Assembly (NCBI GenBank): GCA_029932585.1
Contig: JAOZPU010000009.1
Location: 4,092 to 39,451, forward strand
DNA from: Spirochaetia bacterium
Lineage (GTDB): Bacteria; Spirochaetota; Spirochaetia; B11-G9
Length of the DNA: 35,360 bases
Direction: 5' to 3'
Shown here in pieces: positions 14,677-21,944 of this stretch (position 1 is the stretch's first letter; every line of letters begins with the position of its first letter). The translations under genes and the position numbers were made by a program. The notes beneath the pieces are model-generated. The model worked only from the letters and a program-made list of their open reading frames with translations. It ran no database searches and had not been told where the DNA came from.

Positions 14677-15384
14677 ATGAAAAATAAATTTTTCACCATA
14701 ATAATACTGGTTTTTGTCTTAATGCCGATATCTACACTGTTTGCTCAGCAGCAATCTAATGACAAAGAAACTACTGTTGAGGAGTTATTTCTCCAAAGCA
14801 TAGAATTAACAGTAATTGGAGAGATGGCAACCAATACCTCCAGAGACGCAAAACTGGATGCACTTGAAGCTATTGAAGAAATGATAGGAGAAGGACGTAC
14901 TTCCGGGAATGATCAGGATTTAGTATCAATCCTGGAATATCTATCTATGGAAGGAAATGGTACACAAATGAGAGAATCAGGATTATTAATTAATAATTTT
15001 CCTGAAGTTCGCAGAAGATCTTGTGAATCCCTTGGAAAATTAGGGGGAGAAAGTGCAAAAGCTTCATTAATAAATGTATTATTGACCGAAGAAGAACCTA
15101 TGGTACTTGCAGAAGCAGCATATGGACTTGGTACAATTGGAATCAATAAAGATAATCAAGTAACTCAGGCTCTTGCATACTCAATACTTGGTCAAAATAT
15201 AATGACCCCGGATAACAATTACGCCTTTGCTGTCCTACTCGCTTTTGAAAAAATTGCTGAATCAAATAATGGTATTGATGATCCCAGTGCAATTAGAGCA
15301 CTTATAAGAATACAGAATGGTAATTATATAAAGACTGTTCAGAGAAAGGCAAAAAGCGTTATTGATAAACTTAGAACATTTTAA
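14677..15384 (+). CDS. Exported HEAT-repeat protein
   Basis: A 235-residue protein with a classical signal peptide (KNKFF, hydrophobic core, predicted cleavage after LFA-Q near residue 24). The mature part is all-helical with HEAT/PBS-lyase-like repeats: one around EVRRRSCESLGKLGGESAKASLINVLL and the next around EPMVLAEAAYGLGTIG. It is therefore probably a periplasmic scaffold. No catalytic motif is visible. GGAG lies seven bases before the ATG. It is co-transcribed with the lipoprotein upstream and closed by the long hairpin at 15394-15429. Confidence 0.75.
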   Translation: MKNKFFTIIILVFVLMPISTLFAQQQSNDKETTVEELFLQSIELTVIGEMATNTSRDAKLDALEAIEEMIGEGRTSGNDQDLVSILEYLSMEGNGTQMRESGLLINNFPEVRRRSCESLGKLGGESAKASLINVLLTEEEPMVLAEAAYGLGTIGINKDNQVTQALAYSILGQNIMTPDNNYAFAVLLAFEKIAESNNGIDDPSAIRALIRIQNGNYIKTVQRKAKSVIDKLRTF

Positions 15385-15393
15385 CTAAGGAAG

Positions 15394-15429
15394 AACTGAA
15401 GGCTTTAAAATATATTAAAGTCTTCAGTT
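15394..15429. terminator. Long bidirectional hairpin between convergent operons
   Basis: The arms 15394-15408 and 15415-15429 pair over 15 positions with a single G-T wobble in the middle and a six-base AATATA loop. It lies between the ends of the HEAT-repeat gene and the long minus-strand operon. Flanking T-runs are short, so it may act on both strands as a weak terminator or 3' stabiliser. Confidence 0.7.
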
Positions 15430-15445
15430 TAAATAGATTTAATAT

Positions 15446-15838
15446 CTACCTGTTTTTTAAATTTCTACTAAGCTTTTTGCGCCATTCACTACTACCATCG
15501 CTGCTATTTTCTTTTTCTTCGAACTGAATTGTTTTTCTTATAGAAAGGTCTTTTCCTGATTTATTGTTTATTATTGCAAAATTACCATTTCCAATATATA
15601 TTATTTTTTCTTTAGGTTCTAATTCTTCGTTTTCTGATATTTTTTTAAGAACACAATCAAAATGAGCTGGTTTTTTATCTTCCCCAACAGATATAGCTGT
15701 AAGAAGAAATTTTACTGATTTATTGCATATTGGACATTCAGGATATGTTCTTTTATTTCGGGGTCGTCTGTAATTGTTACGTCTTCTATTTCTGGGAGGA
15801 TTAGAATTACCTGTGCCTGACTCTTGATTATCACTCAA
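15446..15838 (-). CDS. Small basic protein with C-x2-C...H-x2-C putative zinc motif
   Basis: A 130-residue protein that I do not recognise beyond being spirochaete-like. Residues 1-32 are rich in Arg/Asn/Pro and resemble an RNA- or DNA-binding tail. A putative zinc-binding knuckle follows: Cys35-x2-Cys38 (CPIC) and His59-x2-Cys62 (HFDC). The C-terminal half has a beta-rich stretch (KIIYIGNGNFAII) and a charged tail. The start is a TTG at 15838 with GAGGAG seven bases upstream; that site overlaps the end of the preceding small ORF, so translation is probably coupled. It is the last gene of the long minus-strand run. An RNA-related role would suit both composition and neighbours but is inference. 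Confidence 0.7.
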   Translation of the reverse strand: MSDNQESGTGNSNPPRNRRRNNYRRPRNKRTYPECPICNKSVKFLLTAISVGEDKKPAHFDCVLKKISENEELEPKEKIIYIGNGNFAIINNKSGKDLSIRKTIQFEEKENSSDGSSEWRKKLSRNLKNR

Positions 15839-15842
15839 TTAA

Positions 15843-15986
15843 CTACTCCTCGTTAAGATGAAAGATCTCTTTTGTTAGTGTATTTGCTATACTTTTAATT
15901 GCTACATTAATATAATTTTTATCATTAATTTTTTCTTTTAATTCTGCAATTTTTTTAGGGTCGGTGTGTTTAGCTATACGTACCAT
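15843..15986 (-). CDS. Small 47-residue protein, unknown
   Basis: An open frame from an ATG at 15986 to TAG at 15843-15845 encodes a 47-residue protein beginning MVRIAKHTDPKKIAEL and ending IFHLNEE. It is helical in character and Lys/Ile-rich with normal local codon use. It fills most of the otherwise unexplained 206-base gap between the HD-GYP gene and the zinc-motif gene. GGAG lies 12 bases before the ATG, a long spacing. The same frame stays open upstream almost to the HD-GYP stop (back to about 16065), so an unusual earlier start is possible. Its last codons include the ribosome binding site of the next gene, whose TTG begins four bases after this stop. Function unknown. Confidence 0.55.
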   Translation of the reverse strand: MVRIAKHTDPKKIAELKEKINDKNYINVAIKSIANTLTKEIFHLNEE

Positions 15987-16044
15987 ATTTATATAGATCT
16001 CCGTAAATATATTTTGTAAACATTCTTTATATGCACAATTAATC

Positions 16045-17178
16045 TCATTTCCCAGCTCTCTTTTTTATTTCGTCCTTGCTTATTGCTCTAACTATAAATA
16101 ATTTTTTTTCTACAAGCAAATCTATAACTTTTTTTGTTTTTTCATTCAATATACGTCCAGCAGGTGTCATTAATATCTGCACAGAAGGTCTTAAAGGTGC
16201 CTCATTATGCACAAGATCAACACGTGCTATGGAACTATCATTTAATATAACTAAAGAGCCTATAGGATAAATACCCATACTCTTAATAAATATTTTTAAA
16301 ATGCCAGAGTCAAATCTGGTAGAATTATCGTTAAGTATCTCCCTCATGGCTTTATAGCCTATCATCGAATCCCTGTAAGGTCGGTCCTTCAGCATGGCTC
16401 CATATGCATCTGCAACTGAAATAATCCTGGATGCCAAAGGGATATCTTTACCTGACAACCCATTTGGATAGCCCTTACCATCCCAGCGTTCATGATGATG
16501 CAATGCTATCCGTGCAATCTCTTCCTGATATTTTAATGATTTTGTAATAAGTTTATATGTATACATTGGATGAGATTGTATAATTTTCAATTCATCAGAA
16601 CTTAAATTCTCTTCTTTTTTAAGCAATGCTTCTGGTATTTTTGTCATTCCTATATCATGAAGCAAAGCCGCAACAGCAAGAGATATCAATCTACTATTAA
16701 TAATTTTAAATTGCCTTCCAAGAATAATTGAAACTATCATACAATTTAAAGAACTTTGAACCAAATCCTGTTCCGGTTCAACTGATATCATGGTAATTGC
16801 CTTCAACTCTTCCGGTTTATCCCGAAGAAGTGAAAATATATCAGTTATTATAGTATCAATTTCAATTTTATCAGCTTTTGAATATTCTCGTATATCATTA
16901 AAAACAACATTCAATCTTGTAATTGCTTTTTTATAAATCCTAAGAACAGATGTATCGCCTGCATAACCACCAAGAATATCATCAGAAGTTTCCAGATCAG
17001 ATTCTGACAAAAGAGACCCTTCAGTTTCAACAAATTCTATATCCCATCGTATAAGTCTTTTTATATCTTTATCTTTAATTTCAATCTTTTCGGGAACTAA
17101 TAGGTTTTCACCATCAAGATATACTGGTGAAGAAAATTTCATTCCAGCCTTAAGTTCACTAACTTTTATTTTTTTCAT
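16045..17178 (-). CDS. HD-GYP domain protein, probable c-di-GMP phosphodiesterase
   Basis: A 377-residue cytoplasmic protein. The N-terminal 60-70 residues (VSELKAGMKFSSPVY, then LLVPE) are of the kind often preceding HD-GYP domains. The HD-GYP core spans about 140-310: His174-Asp175, His203, the histidine run 227-229 before ERWDGKGYP (GYP at 236-238), Asp257 in VADAYG, and DRPYR. These metal ligands suggest a working hydrolase of c-di-GMP to GMP. The usual HDIGK Lys is Met178 (HDIGMTKIP), which could alter substrate handling. A C-terminal 70-residue beta-rich extension follows. It overlaps the FlhB-like gene upstream by four bases, tying c-di-GMP turnover to that gene. Confidence 0.9.
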   Translation of the reverse strand: MKKIKVSELKAGMKFSSPVYLDGENLLVPEKIEIKDKDIKRLIRWDIEFVETEGSLLSESDLETSDDILGGYAGDTSVLRIYKKAITRLNVVFNDIREYSKADKIEIDTIITDIFSLLRDKPEELKAITMISVEPEQDLVQSSLNCMIVSIILGRQFKIINSRLISLAVAALLHDIGMTKIPEALLKKEENLSSDELKIIQSHPMYTYKLITKSLKYQEEIARIALHHHERWDGKGYPNGLSGKDIPLASRIISVADAYGAMLKDRPYRDSMIGYKAMREILNDNSTRFDSGILKIFIKSMGIYPIGSLVILNDSSIARVDLVHNEAPLRPSVQILMTPAGRILNEKTKKVIDLLVEKKLFIVRAISKDEIKKRAGK

Positions 17179-17426
17179 ATTAAATCCTGGGTTTCTTTAA
17201 TAAAAACAAGTATTTCAGCAACTATATCAAAAACTTCATCAGGGATATACTCCCCAGGTTCCATTAGATACAGGGTTTCAGAAAGTAAATTATCTTTTAT
17301 AACAGGAATATGATGTTCTTCAGCAATTTCCAAAAGCCTTTTTGCAACAAACCCTTTCCCTTTTGCAGAAATAAAAGGTGCTGGAAGATTCTTATTATAT
17401 TTTATTGCTACTGCTTTATTCACCAT
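17175..17426 (-). CDS. FlhB C-terminal domain homologue (YlqH/FlhX-type)
   Basis: An 83-residue protein equivalent to the cytoplasmic C-terminal half of FlhB/EscU, the export switch of type III secretion. The match runs through its whole length: AVAIKYNKNLPAPFISAKG, VAKRLLEIAEEHHIPVI, LSETLYL, and GEYIPDEVFDIVAEIL. The self-cleaving NPTH motif that precedes this region in FlhB is absent (the protein begins VNKAVAIKY), as are the membrane segments. Stand-alone proteins of this kind (YlqH in Bacillus, FlhX elsewhere) have no firmly established role but may replace the FlhB tail. It lies six bases downstream of a FliK-like gene and overlaps the HD-GYP gene by four bases. Confidence 0.9.
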   Translation of the reverse strand: MVNKAVAIKYNKNLPAPFISAKGKGFVAKRLLEIAEEHHIPVIKDNLLSETLYLMEPGEYIPDEVFDIVAEILVFIKETQDLI

Positions 17427-17432
17427 TACACC

Positions 17433-18428
17433 TTAGACTATAAAATTTATACTATCCAATTTACCAGAACTAATACTAGTAAAACCATCTGTCAAATTGC
17501 TGTCACTATTAATATCGTCAATTATTATTCCCTTATTATACAGTTTTTCTTTTAATTTAAGAAATGATGGAGATTTTTCCCATAATTTCTTTTCCGGGCC
17601 AGATATTCGCATATTACCCCTATTTTGAGATTTTGTAAGATTGAAATCCCAAGTATTACCATCACCCAGAGTTAAAACTAAATTAGTAATTAAAAAATTA
17701 TCATTTAGTCTTAATTTCAATATACCATGACCTGTTCTTACATAATCAAAACTCAAAGGTATAATAAGCCAATTATCATGCTTTCCTATACTGTGATTAA
17801 AATACTTAAGAAGCTCATTACCAGAATCTATTTTTTTAATCTGATTCTTTATATTTTCTTTAATAGTTTCTTTATCAAACTTACCAGTTTGTTTGCTTTG
17901 ATTTTTTCTTTTTTGATTTTCAGCATTATTACTACTAAAGTTACCTGAAAAACTTAATATTTCATCTATATTTGTATCACTAAGAGGTATCCCTTTATCA
18001 ATCATCAATAATAATATTTTAACTAATTTATGATCTATTTTCTTATTATTTCTTAATACAGATAGTATTTTCTCAAAATAAGCAGGATCAAGGGGCATAT
18101 ATGTTCTAACAAGACTCTCAGATATTATTTTTTTTCCAGGATCTGTATAACGATCCTCATTGTTTATATTGCTATTTAAAATTTTTCCATCATCAAGTAC
18201 TTTTAATTGTAATCTATTTTTCAGCCAAAACGTTTGTGCATGTATCTTCGATCCAGGATGCAGAATCTTTGAGCTTTTTACATTAACGAATTTACCAAGT
18301 ATTGATATTTGGTATATATTCGAACTTATTTTTTTATTCACAGTAAAAACAACAAAAGTACCGGATTTCAGAGTATTCTGAAGTCCGGTAGCTTTTATTC
18401 TAAATGATCTTGTTTCCAGAAGAAACAT
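17433..18428 (-). CDS. FliK/YlqG-like protein, putative
   Basis: A 331-residue soluble protein. The N-terminal 90 residues are beta-rich (KSGTFVVFTVNKK, PGSKIHAQTFWLKNRLQLKVL). The middle (about 100-200) is helical with an Asn/Lys-rich linker. The C-terminal part carries WLIIPLSFDYVRTGHGILKLRL, the W-x-x-I-P-L...G-x-L-x-L pattern seen in FliK/hook-length-control C-terminal domains and YlqG. Its place directly before the FlhB-tail homologue and directly after rplS parallels ylqG-ylqH in the Bacillus rplS region. FliK normally contacts the FlhB tail, so a FliK-like / FlhB-like pair is coherent. Similarity by eye is weak, and the full hook-length protein may be encoded elsewhere. Confidence 0.5.
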   Translation of the reverse strand: MFLLETRSFRIKATGLQNTLKSGTFVVFTVNKKISSNIYQISILGKFVNVKSSKILHPGSKIHAQTFWLKNRLQLKVLDDGKILNSNINNEDRYTDPGKKIISESLVRTYMPLDPAYFEKILSVLRNNKKIDHKLVKILLLMIDKGIPLSDTNIDEILSFSGNFSSNNAENQKRKNQSKQTGKFDKETIKENIKNQIKKIDSGNELLKYFNHSIGKHDNWLIIPLSFDYVRTGHGILKLRLNDNFLITNLVLTLGDGNTWDFNLTKSQNRGNMRISGPEKKLWEKSPSFLKLKEKLYNKGIIIDDINSDSNLTDGFTSISSGKLDSINFIV

Positions 18429-18433
18429 TTTTT

Positions 18434-18814
18434 TTATTTACTTGCTTGTTTTTTCTGATCCTTTCTACGAATAAGCTCAGGAACCTTTGCAGCTTTTCCA
18501 ACTCTATCTCTAATATAATAAAGTTTGGCCCTTCTTACACGACCTCTTCTAACTACAACAGTTTTCTCTACTCGAGGTGAATGCAGAGGGAAGATTCTCT
18601 CTACTCCAACTCCATAAGACATTTTTCTTACAGTAAAAGTTTTTCTGATACCGCTGTTATTTATTGCAATAACAAGTCCCTCAAAAATCTGAATTCGTTC
18701 TGTCTGACCTTCCACAATCTTAAAATGCACCTTGACAGTATCGCCAATCCTGAAATTTTCAGGGTTTTCTTTTAACTGTTCTGCTTCAATTTCATTTATG
18801 AGTTCCATCCTCAT
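18434..18814 (-). CDS. rplS: 50S ribosomal protein L19
   Basis: L19 lies at the 30S-50S interface. At 126 residues it has the family core: [48 protein letters not shown] and [14 protein letters not shown]. The C-terminal tail ([12 protein letters not shown]) is a few residues longer than in E. coli. A GAGGGGGAAATGAGG stretch supplies the ribosome binding site; the in-frame ATG two codons in is an alternative start. It is in the run rpsP-khpA-rimM-trmD-rplS. Confidence 0.97.
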   Translation of the reverse strand: MRMELINEIEAEQLKENPENFRIGDTVKVHFKIVEGQTERIQIFEGLVIAINNSGIRKTFTVRKMSYGVGVERIFPLHSPRVEKTVVVRRGRVRRAKLYYIRDRVGKAAKVPELIRRKDQKKQASK

Positions 18815-18831
18815 TTCCCCCTCTTCTCAAA

Positions 18832-19503
18832 CTAAATATCTATATTAATATCAGGCCTATTTTCCATAGTCTTTTGAATCCTTTTATCTCTACGCCATTC
18901 ATCAATTTTCGCATGATTACCTGACAATAACACATCAGGGACAACTAAGCCACGAAAATTGGAAGGACGTGTATAATGGGGATACTCAAGAAGCCCATTA
19001 GTAAAACTCTCTTCAACAAGAGATTCACTGCTAATAACACCTTCTAACAGTCTATAAACCGAATCAATTATAACAAGGGTAGATATCTCTCCTGATGAAA
19101 TTACATAATCACCAATTGAAATCTCTTCATCAACGTACAAATCAATTATTCGTTGATCAATCCCCTCATATCTTCCACAAATAAAAACCAATTCATCATA
19201 TCCTGCAAGTCGTTCAGCCTGACTTTGATCAAACTTAATACCTGAAGGACTGGGGTAAATTACCCGCTTCAAGGAACCTCCTATAGAATCAAGAGCAGCA
19301 GCCAAAGGTTCTGGTTTTAAAACCATACCTGCTCCTCCACCATAAGGTGCATCATCACAGGTTTTATGCTTATCCCAGGCATAATCTCTGATATTTATCA
19401 ATGAATACTCAATAAGCCCTTTTTCCACAGCTTTAGCCATAATTGAACTGGTAAAAAAACTTTCAATTATATCTGGAAAAAGTGACAGAATGGTTATTTT
19501 CAA
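18832..19503 (-). CDS. trmD: tRNA (guanine-N1-)-methyltransferase TrmD
   Basis: TrmD methylates G37 of tRNAs reading CNN codons and prevents frameshifting. The 223-residue SPOUT-class protein shows PYGGGAGMVLKPEP, the knotted SAM site segments FICGRYEGIDQR and EEISIGDYVISSGE, and the C-terminal HYTRPSNFRGLVVPDVLLSGNH helix region that binds tRNA. Its start overlaps the end of rimM by four bases, a typical coupled arrangement. Confidence 0.98.
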   Translation of the reverse strand: MKITILSLFPDIIESFFTSSIMAKAVEKGLIEYSLINIRDYAWDKHKTCDDAPYGGGAGMVLKPEPLAAALDSIGGSLKRVIYPSPSGIKFDQSQAERLAGYDELVFICGRYEGIDQRIIDLYVDEEISIGDYVISSGEISTLVIIDSVYRLLEGVISSESLVEESFTNGLLEYPHYTRPSNFRGLVVPDVLLSGNHAKIDEWRRDKRIQKTMENRPDINIDI

Positions 19504-19997
19504 TCAAGTAACCAGAGAGCTGTAAGCTCAACTGTATGCAACCCAATATTAACTTCACCTATATATTCATTCTTAAATGGGATAATAAATATACCCGATT
19601 CTGTCTTAACTTCCAATAATTCATTGATACTGTTTTCACTAATACCAATTATTTTACCTAAAACTTTTCCTGAATTAACAAGCTCGCAACCATTTAAATC
19701 TTTTAGATAATATTCATTATCTCCTAACTTAGCGGCAAATTCCTCACCAACCCAAATTTCCCATCCGGCATAGGTCTTTCCAACTTCCGGACTATCTATA
19801 CCTTTTAACTTTACATATACTGTGCTGCCTGAAGCTTTTATACTTTCTACAGCCAGTACTTTAACTTTTCCATTCTTTTTTAAAACAAATTCCTTTAATT
19901 TAAGGAAATGATCTGTCTGCCCGGAAAAACTTAAAACTTTCACAAAGCCATTAACTCCATGTGAAGTTCTTATTTTTCCTATAGCAATATCATCCAT
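19500..19997 (-). CDS. rimM: Ribosome maturation factor RimM
   Basis: RimM helps assemble the 30S head with S19 and 16S helices 31/33b. At 165 residues it has the N-terminal RimM beta-barrel (IGKIRTSHGVNGFVKVLSFSG, compared with the usual G-x-I-x-x-x-H-G-x-x-G) and a C-terminal PRC barrel (EYYLKDLNGCELV, LLEVKTESG, IIPFKNEYIGEVN). It lies between the KH protein gene (14 bases upstream) and trmD (four-base overlap). Confidence 0.95.
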   Translation of the reverse strand: MDDIAIGKIRTSHGVNGFVKVLSFSGQTDHFLKLKEFVLKKNGKVKVLAVESIKASGSTVYVKLKGIDSPEVGKTYAGWEIWVGEEFAAKLGDNEYYLKDLNGCELVNSGKVLGKIIGISENSINELLEVKTESGIFIIPFKNEYIGEVNIGLHTVELTALWLLD

Positions 19998-20011
19998 ATA
20001 AAATAAAACCT

Positions 20012-20245
20012 TTAATCCAGAATTTCCAGGACAATACGTTTACCCGATTTTGTAGCAGAAGCGCTTAAAATTGTTCGCATTGCTTTTGCAATACGTCCAT
20101 GTTTACCAATTACTTTACCTATATCTTCCTGCGAAACCTTCAGCTCCAGGATAGTTGATTTCTCACCTTCAATGATGTTAACATCCACACCATCGGGATC
20201 ATCAACTAACGATTTGGCAATATATACAACAAGATCTTTTTCCAC
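20012..20245 (-). CDS. khpA: KH-domain RNA-binding protein KhpA
   Basis: A 77-residue single type II KH domain with the GxxG loop as GKHG in IGKVIGKHGRIAKAMRTIL. KhpA pairs with KhpB/EloR and acts in RNA binding and control of cell length in Gram-positive bacteria; in other phyla its role is little studied. The rpsP-khpA-rimM-trmD-rplS order is widely conserved. It begins 11 bases downstream of the rpsP stop. Confidence 0.94.
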   Translation of the reverse strand: MEKDLVVYIAKSLVDDPDGVDVNIIEGEKSTILELKVSQEDIGKVIGKHGRIAKAMRTILSASATKSGKRIVLEILD

Positions 20246-20256
20246 TGTACACCTCT

Positions 20257-20520
20257 TTAGTTTACAGATCGTTCTAAAAAGATTTCCCTTTTATTCAACA
20301 ACTTCTTTACAGTAGCTGTTGGCTGGGCACCTTTTCCAATCCATTCTTTGATCCTGTCTTCTTTAAGCACAACCTGCTTATCTGCTGCTTCAATTGGGTG
20401 ATAAAGCCCAACTTCTTCCAATGTTCTACCATCTCTTGGTGCTCTTGAATCCACAACAACAATTCGATAATATGGTCTCTTTTTTGTTCCAAACCTTTTG
20501 AGTCTGATTTTCACGCTCAT
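20257..20520 (-). CDS. rpsP: 30S ribosomal protein S16
   Basis: S16 is an early 30S assembly protein. At 87 residues it has the diagnostic N-terminus [21 protein letters not shown], then [19 protein letters not shown] and [20 protein letters not shown]. An AGGAGG sequence stands just before the ATG. It lies 31 bases downstream of ffh. Confidence 0.98.
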   Translation of the reverse strand: MSVKIRLKRFGTKKRPYYRIVVVDSRAPRDGRTLEEVGLYHPIEAADKQVVLKEDRIKEWIGKGAQPTATVKKLLNKREIFLERSVN

Positions 20521-20551
20521 TCGAACCTCCTAATTAACTTCAACTTCAACT

Positions 20552-21880
20552 CTATACTCCAAGGCTTTTCATTAAATTAGCCTGGTATTTCTTACTTTTA
20601 GCAACCTTTTTCATCATAAGCCGCGTTTTTTCAAATTTCTTTAACAGCTTATTTACATCAAAAACAGCTGTTCCAGAACCTTTTGCAATTCTTTTTCGCC
20701 TTGAGGGGCCAATAATTCTATGATTATATCGTTCTTTCAAAGTCATGGAAAGTATTATAGCTTCTTCTCTAACCATTTCCTTCTGATCAATAGCTCCTGC
20801 ATCTATATTACCCTTTGCACCTGGAATCATATCCAAAATAGATTCAATACTGCCCATTTTACGCATTCTTTGAAACTGTTCAAGATAGTCCTGTAAATTA
20901 AAAGTAGCAGAAACCATCTTCTCCTGAAGATCTTCCGCTTCTTTGACATCTATAGTTTCCTGTGCTTTTTCAACAAGACTGACGACATCACCCATTCCAA
21001 GAATTCGAGAGGCTATTCTATCCGGATAAAAAGGCTCAAGGTCATCCATTTTTTCACCAACACCAATAAACTTAAGAGCCTGCCCTGTAACACTTTTTAA
21101 AGATATAGCAGCCCCACCCCTGGCATCAGAATCAAATTTACTTAATATTACACCAGTAATGCCAACTTTCTCATGAAATTCTTTTGCTATAGTTACCGCA
21201 CTCTGGCCTGTCATTGCATCTGCAACAAAAAGAGTTTCACTGGGTTTTGAAACATCTGATATTTTTTTGATCTCCTTCATCATTTTTTCATCAAGATGAA
21301 GACGCCCTGCCGTATCAATAATTATGGTATTAAAAGTTTTCTTCTTACCATATGCAAGGGCATTTTTTACAACTTTAACAGCATCTTTACTATCTTCCGA
21401 GTATACTTCTACTCCTACCTGGTCACCAAGAACCTGAAGTTGCTTAACTGCTGCCGGACGAACAAGATCCGCTGCAACAAGGAGAGGTTTACGTCCCTCT
21501 TTTTTCAATTTCAGAGCAAGCTTTGCTGAAGTTGTTGTTTTACCAGACCCCTGAAGCCCCATAAGAAGAATGACAGATTGGGTATCCGGTCCCTTTAGGT
21601 TTAACTCCTGCTTTGTGTCACCTAAAAGCGAAACAAGCCTGTCATAAACAATTTTTACAAACTGCTGGCCAGGATCTACAGAACGAAGAACTTTCTCACC
21701 TGTTGCTTCTTCAATTGTACGATTAATAAATCTTCTTACAACACGTAAATTTACATCAGCTTCAAGAAGAGTAATTTTAATCTCTTCTACGGCATCTTTA
21801 ATATTTTTCTCGGATATAGTTGCCTTACCGGAAACATTTCTGAAAATATCTGTAAATTTTTGTGAAATACGATCGAGCAT
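20552..21880 (-). CDS. ffh: Signal recognition particle protein Ffh
   Basis: Ffh is the SRP GTPase that targets nascent membrane proteins with 4.5S RNA and FtsY. The 442-residue protein has the N domain to about residue 90, the G domain with P-loop GLQGSGKTTT (108-117), DTAGRL, SKFDSDARGG and the closing GVGEKMDDLEPF, and the methionine-rich M domain with FQRMRKMGSIESILDMIPG and SRRKRIAKGSG for RNA binding. A well-formed promoter and GGGGATAGG precede it, so ffh and the ribosomal genes after it can be transcribed apart from smc. The 4.5S RNA gene itself is not in the window. Confidence 0.98.
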   Translation of the reverse strand: MLDRISQKFTDIFRNVSGKATISEKNIKDAVEEIKITLLEADVNLRVVRRFINRTIEEATGEKVLRSVDPGQQFVKIVYDRLVSLLGDTKQELNLKGPDTQSVILLMGLQGSGKTTTSAKLALKLKKEGRKPLLVAADLVRPAAVKQLQVLGDQVGVEVYSEDSKDAVKVVKNALAYGKKKTFNTIIIDTAGRLHLDEKMMKEIKKISDVSKPSETLFVADAMTGQSAVTIAKEFHEKVGITGVILSKFDSDARGGAAISLKSVTGQALKFIGVGEKMDDLEPFYPDRIASRILGMGDVVSLVEKAQETIDVKEAEDLQEKMVSATFNLQDYLEQFQRMRKMGSIESILDMIPGAKGNIDAGAIDQKEMVREEAIILSMTLKERYNHRIIGPSRRKRIAKGSGTAVFDVNKLLKKFEKTRLMMKKVAKSKKYQANLMKSLGV

Positions 21881-21904
21881 ACCTATCCCCGGGAGTTTTT
21901 TGAT

Positions 21905-21933
21905 TTTATACAGTAAATTACAGGATTAGTCAA
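21905..21933 (-). promoter_or_regulatory. ffh promoter
   Basis: On the minus strand TTGACT (21933-21928), a 17-base spacer and TATAAA (21910-21905). Both hexamers match at five of six positions with ideal spacing. The leader would be about 17-20 bases and includes a purine-rich ribosome binding site. Confidence 0.7.
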
Positions 21934-21944
21934 TTAGCAAGCCC

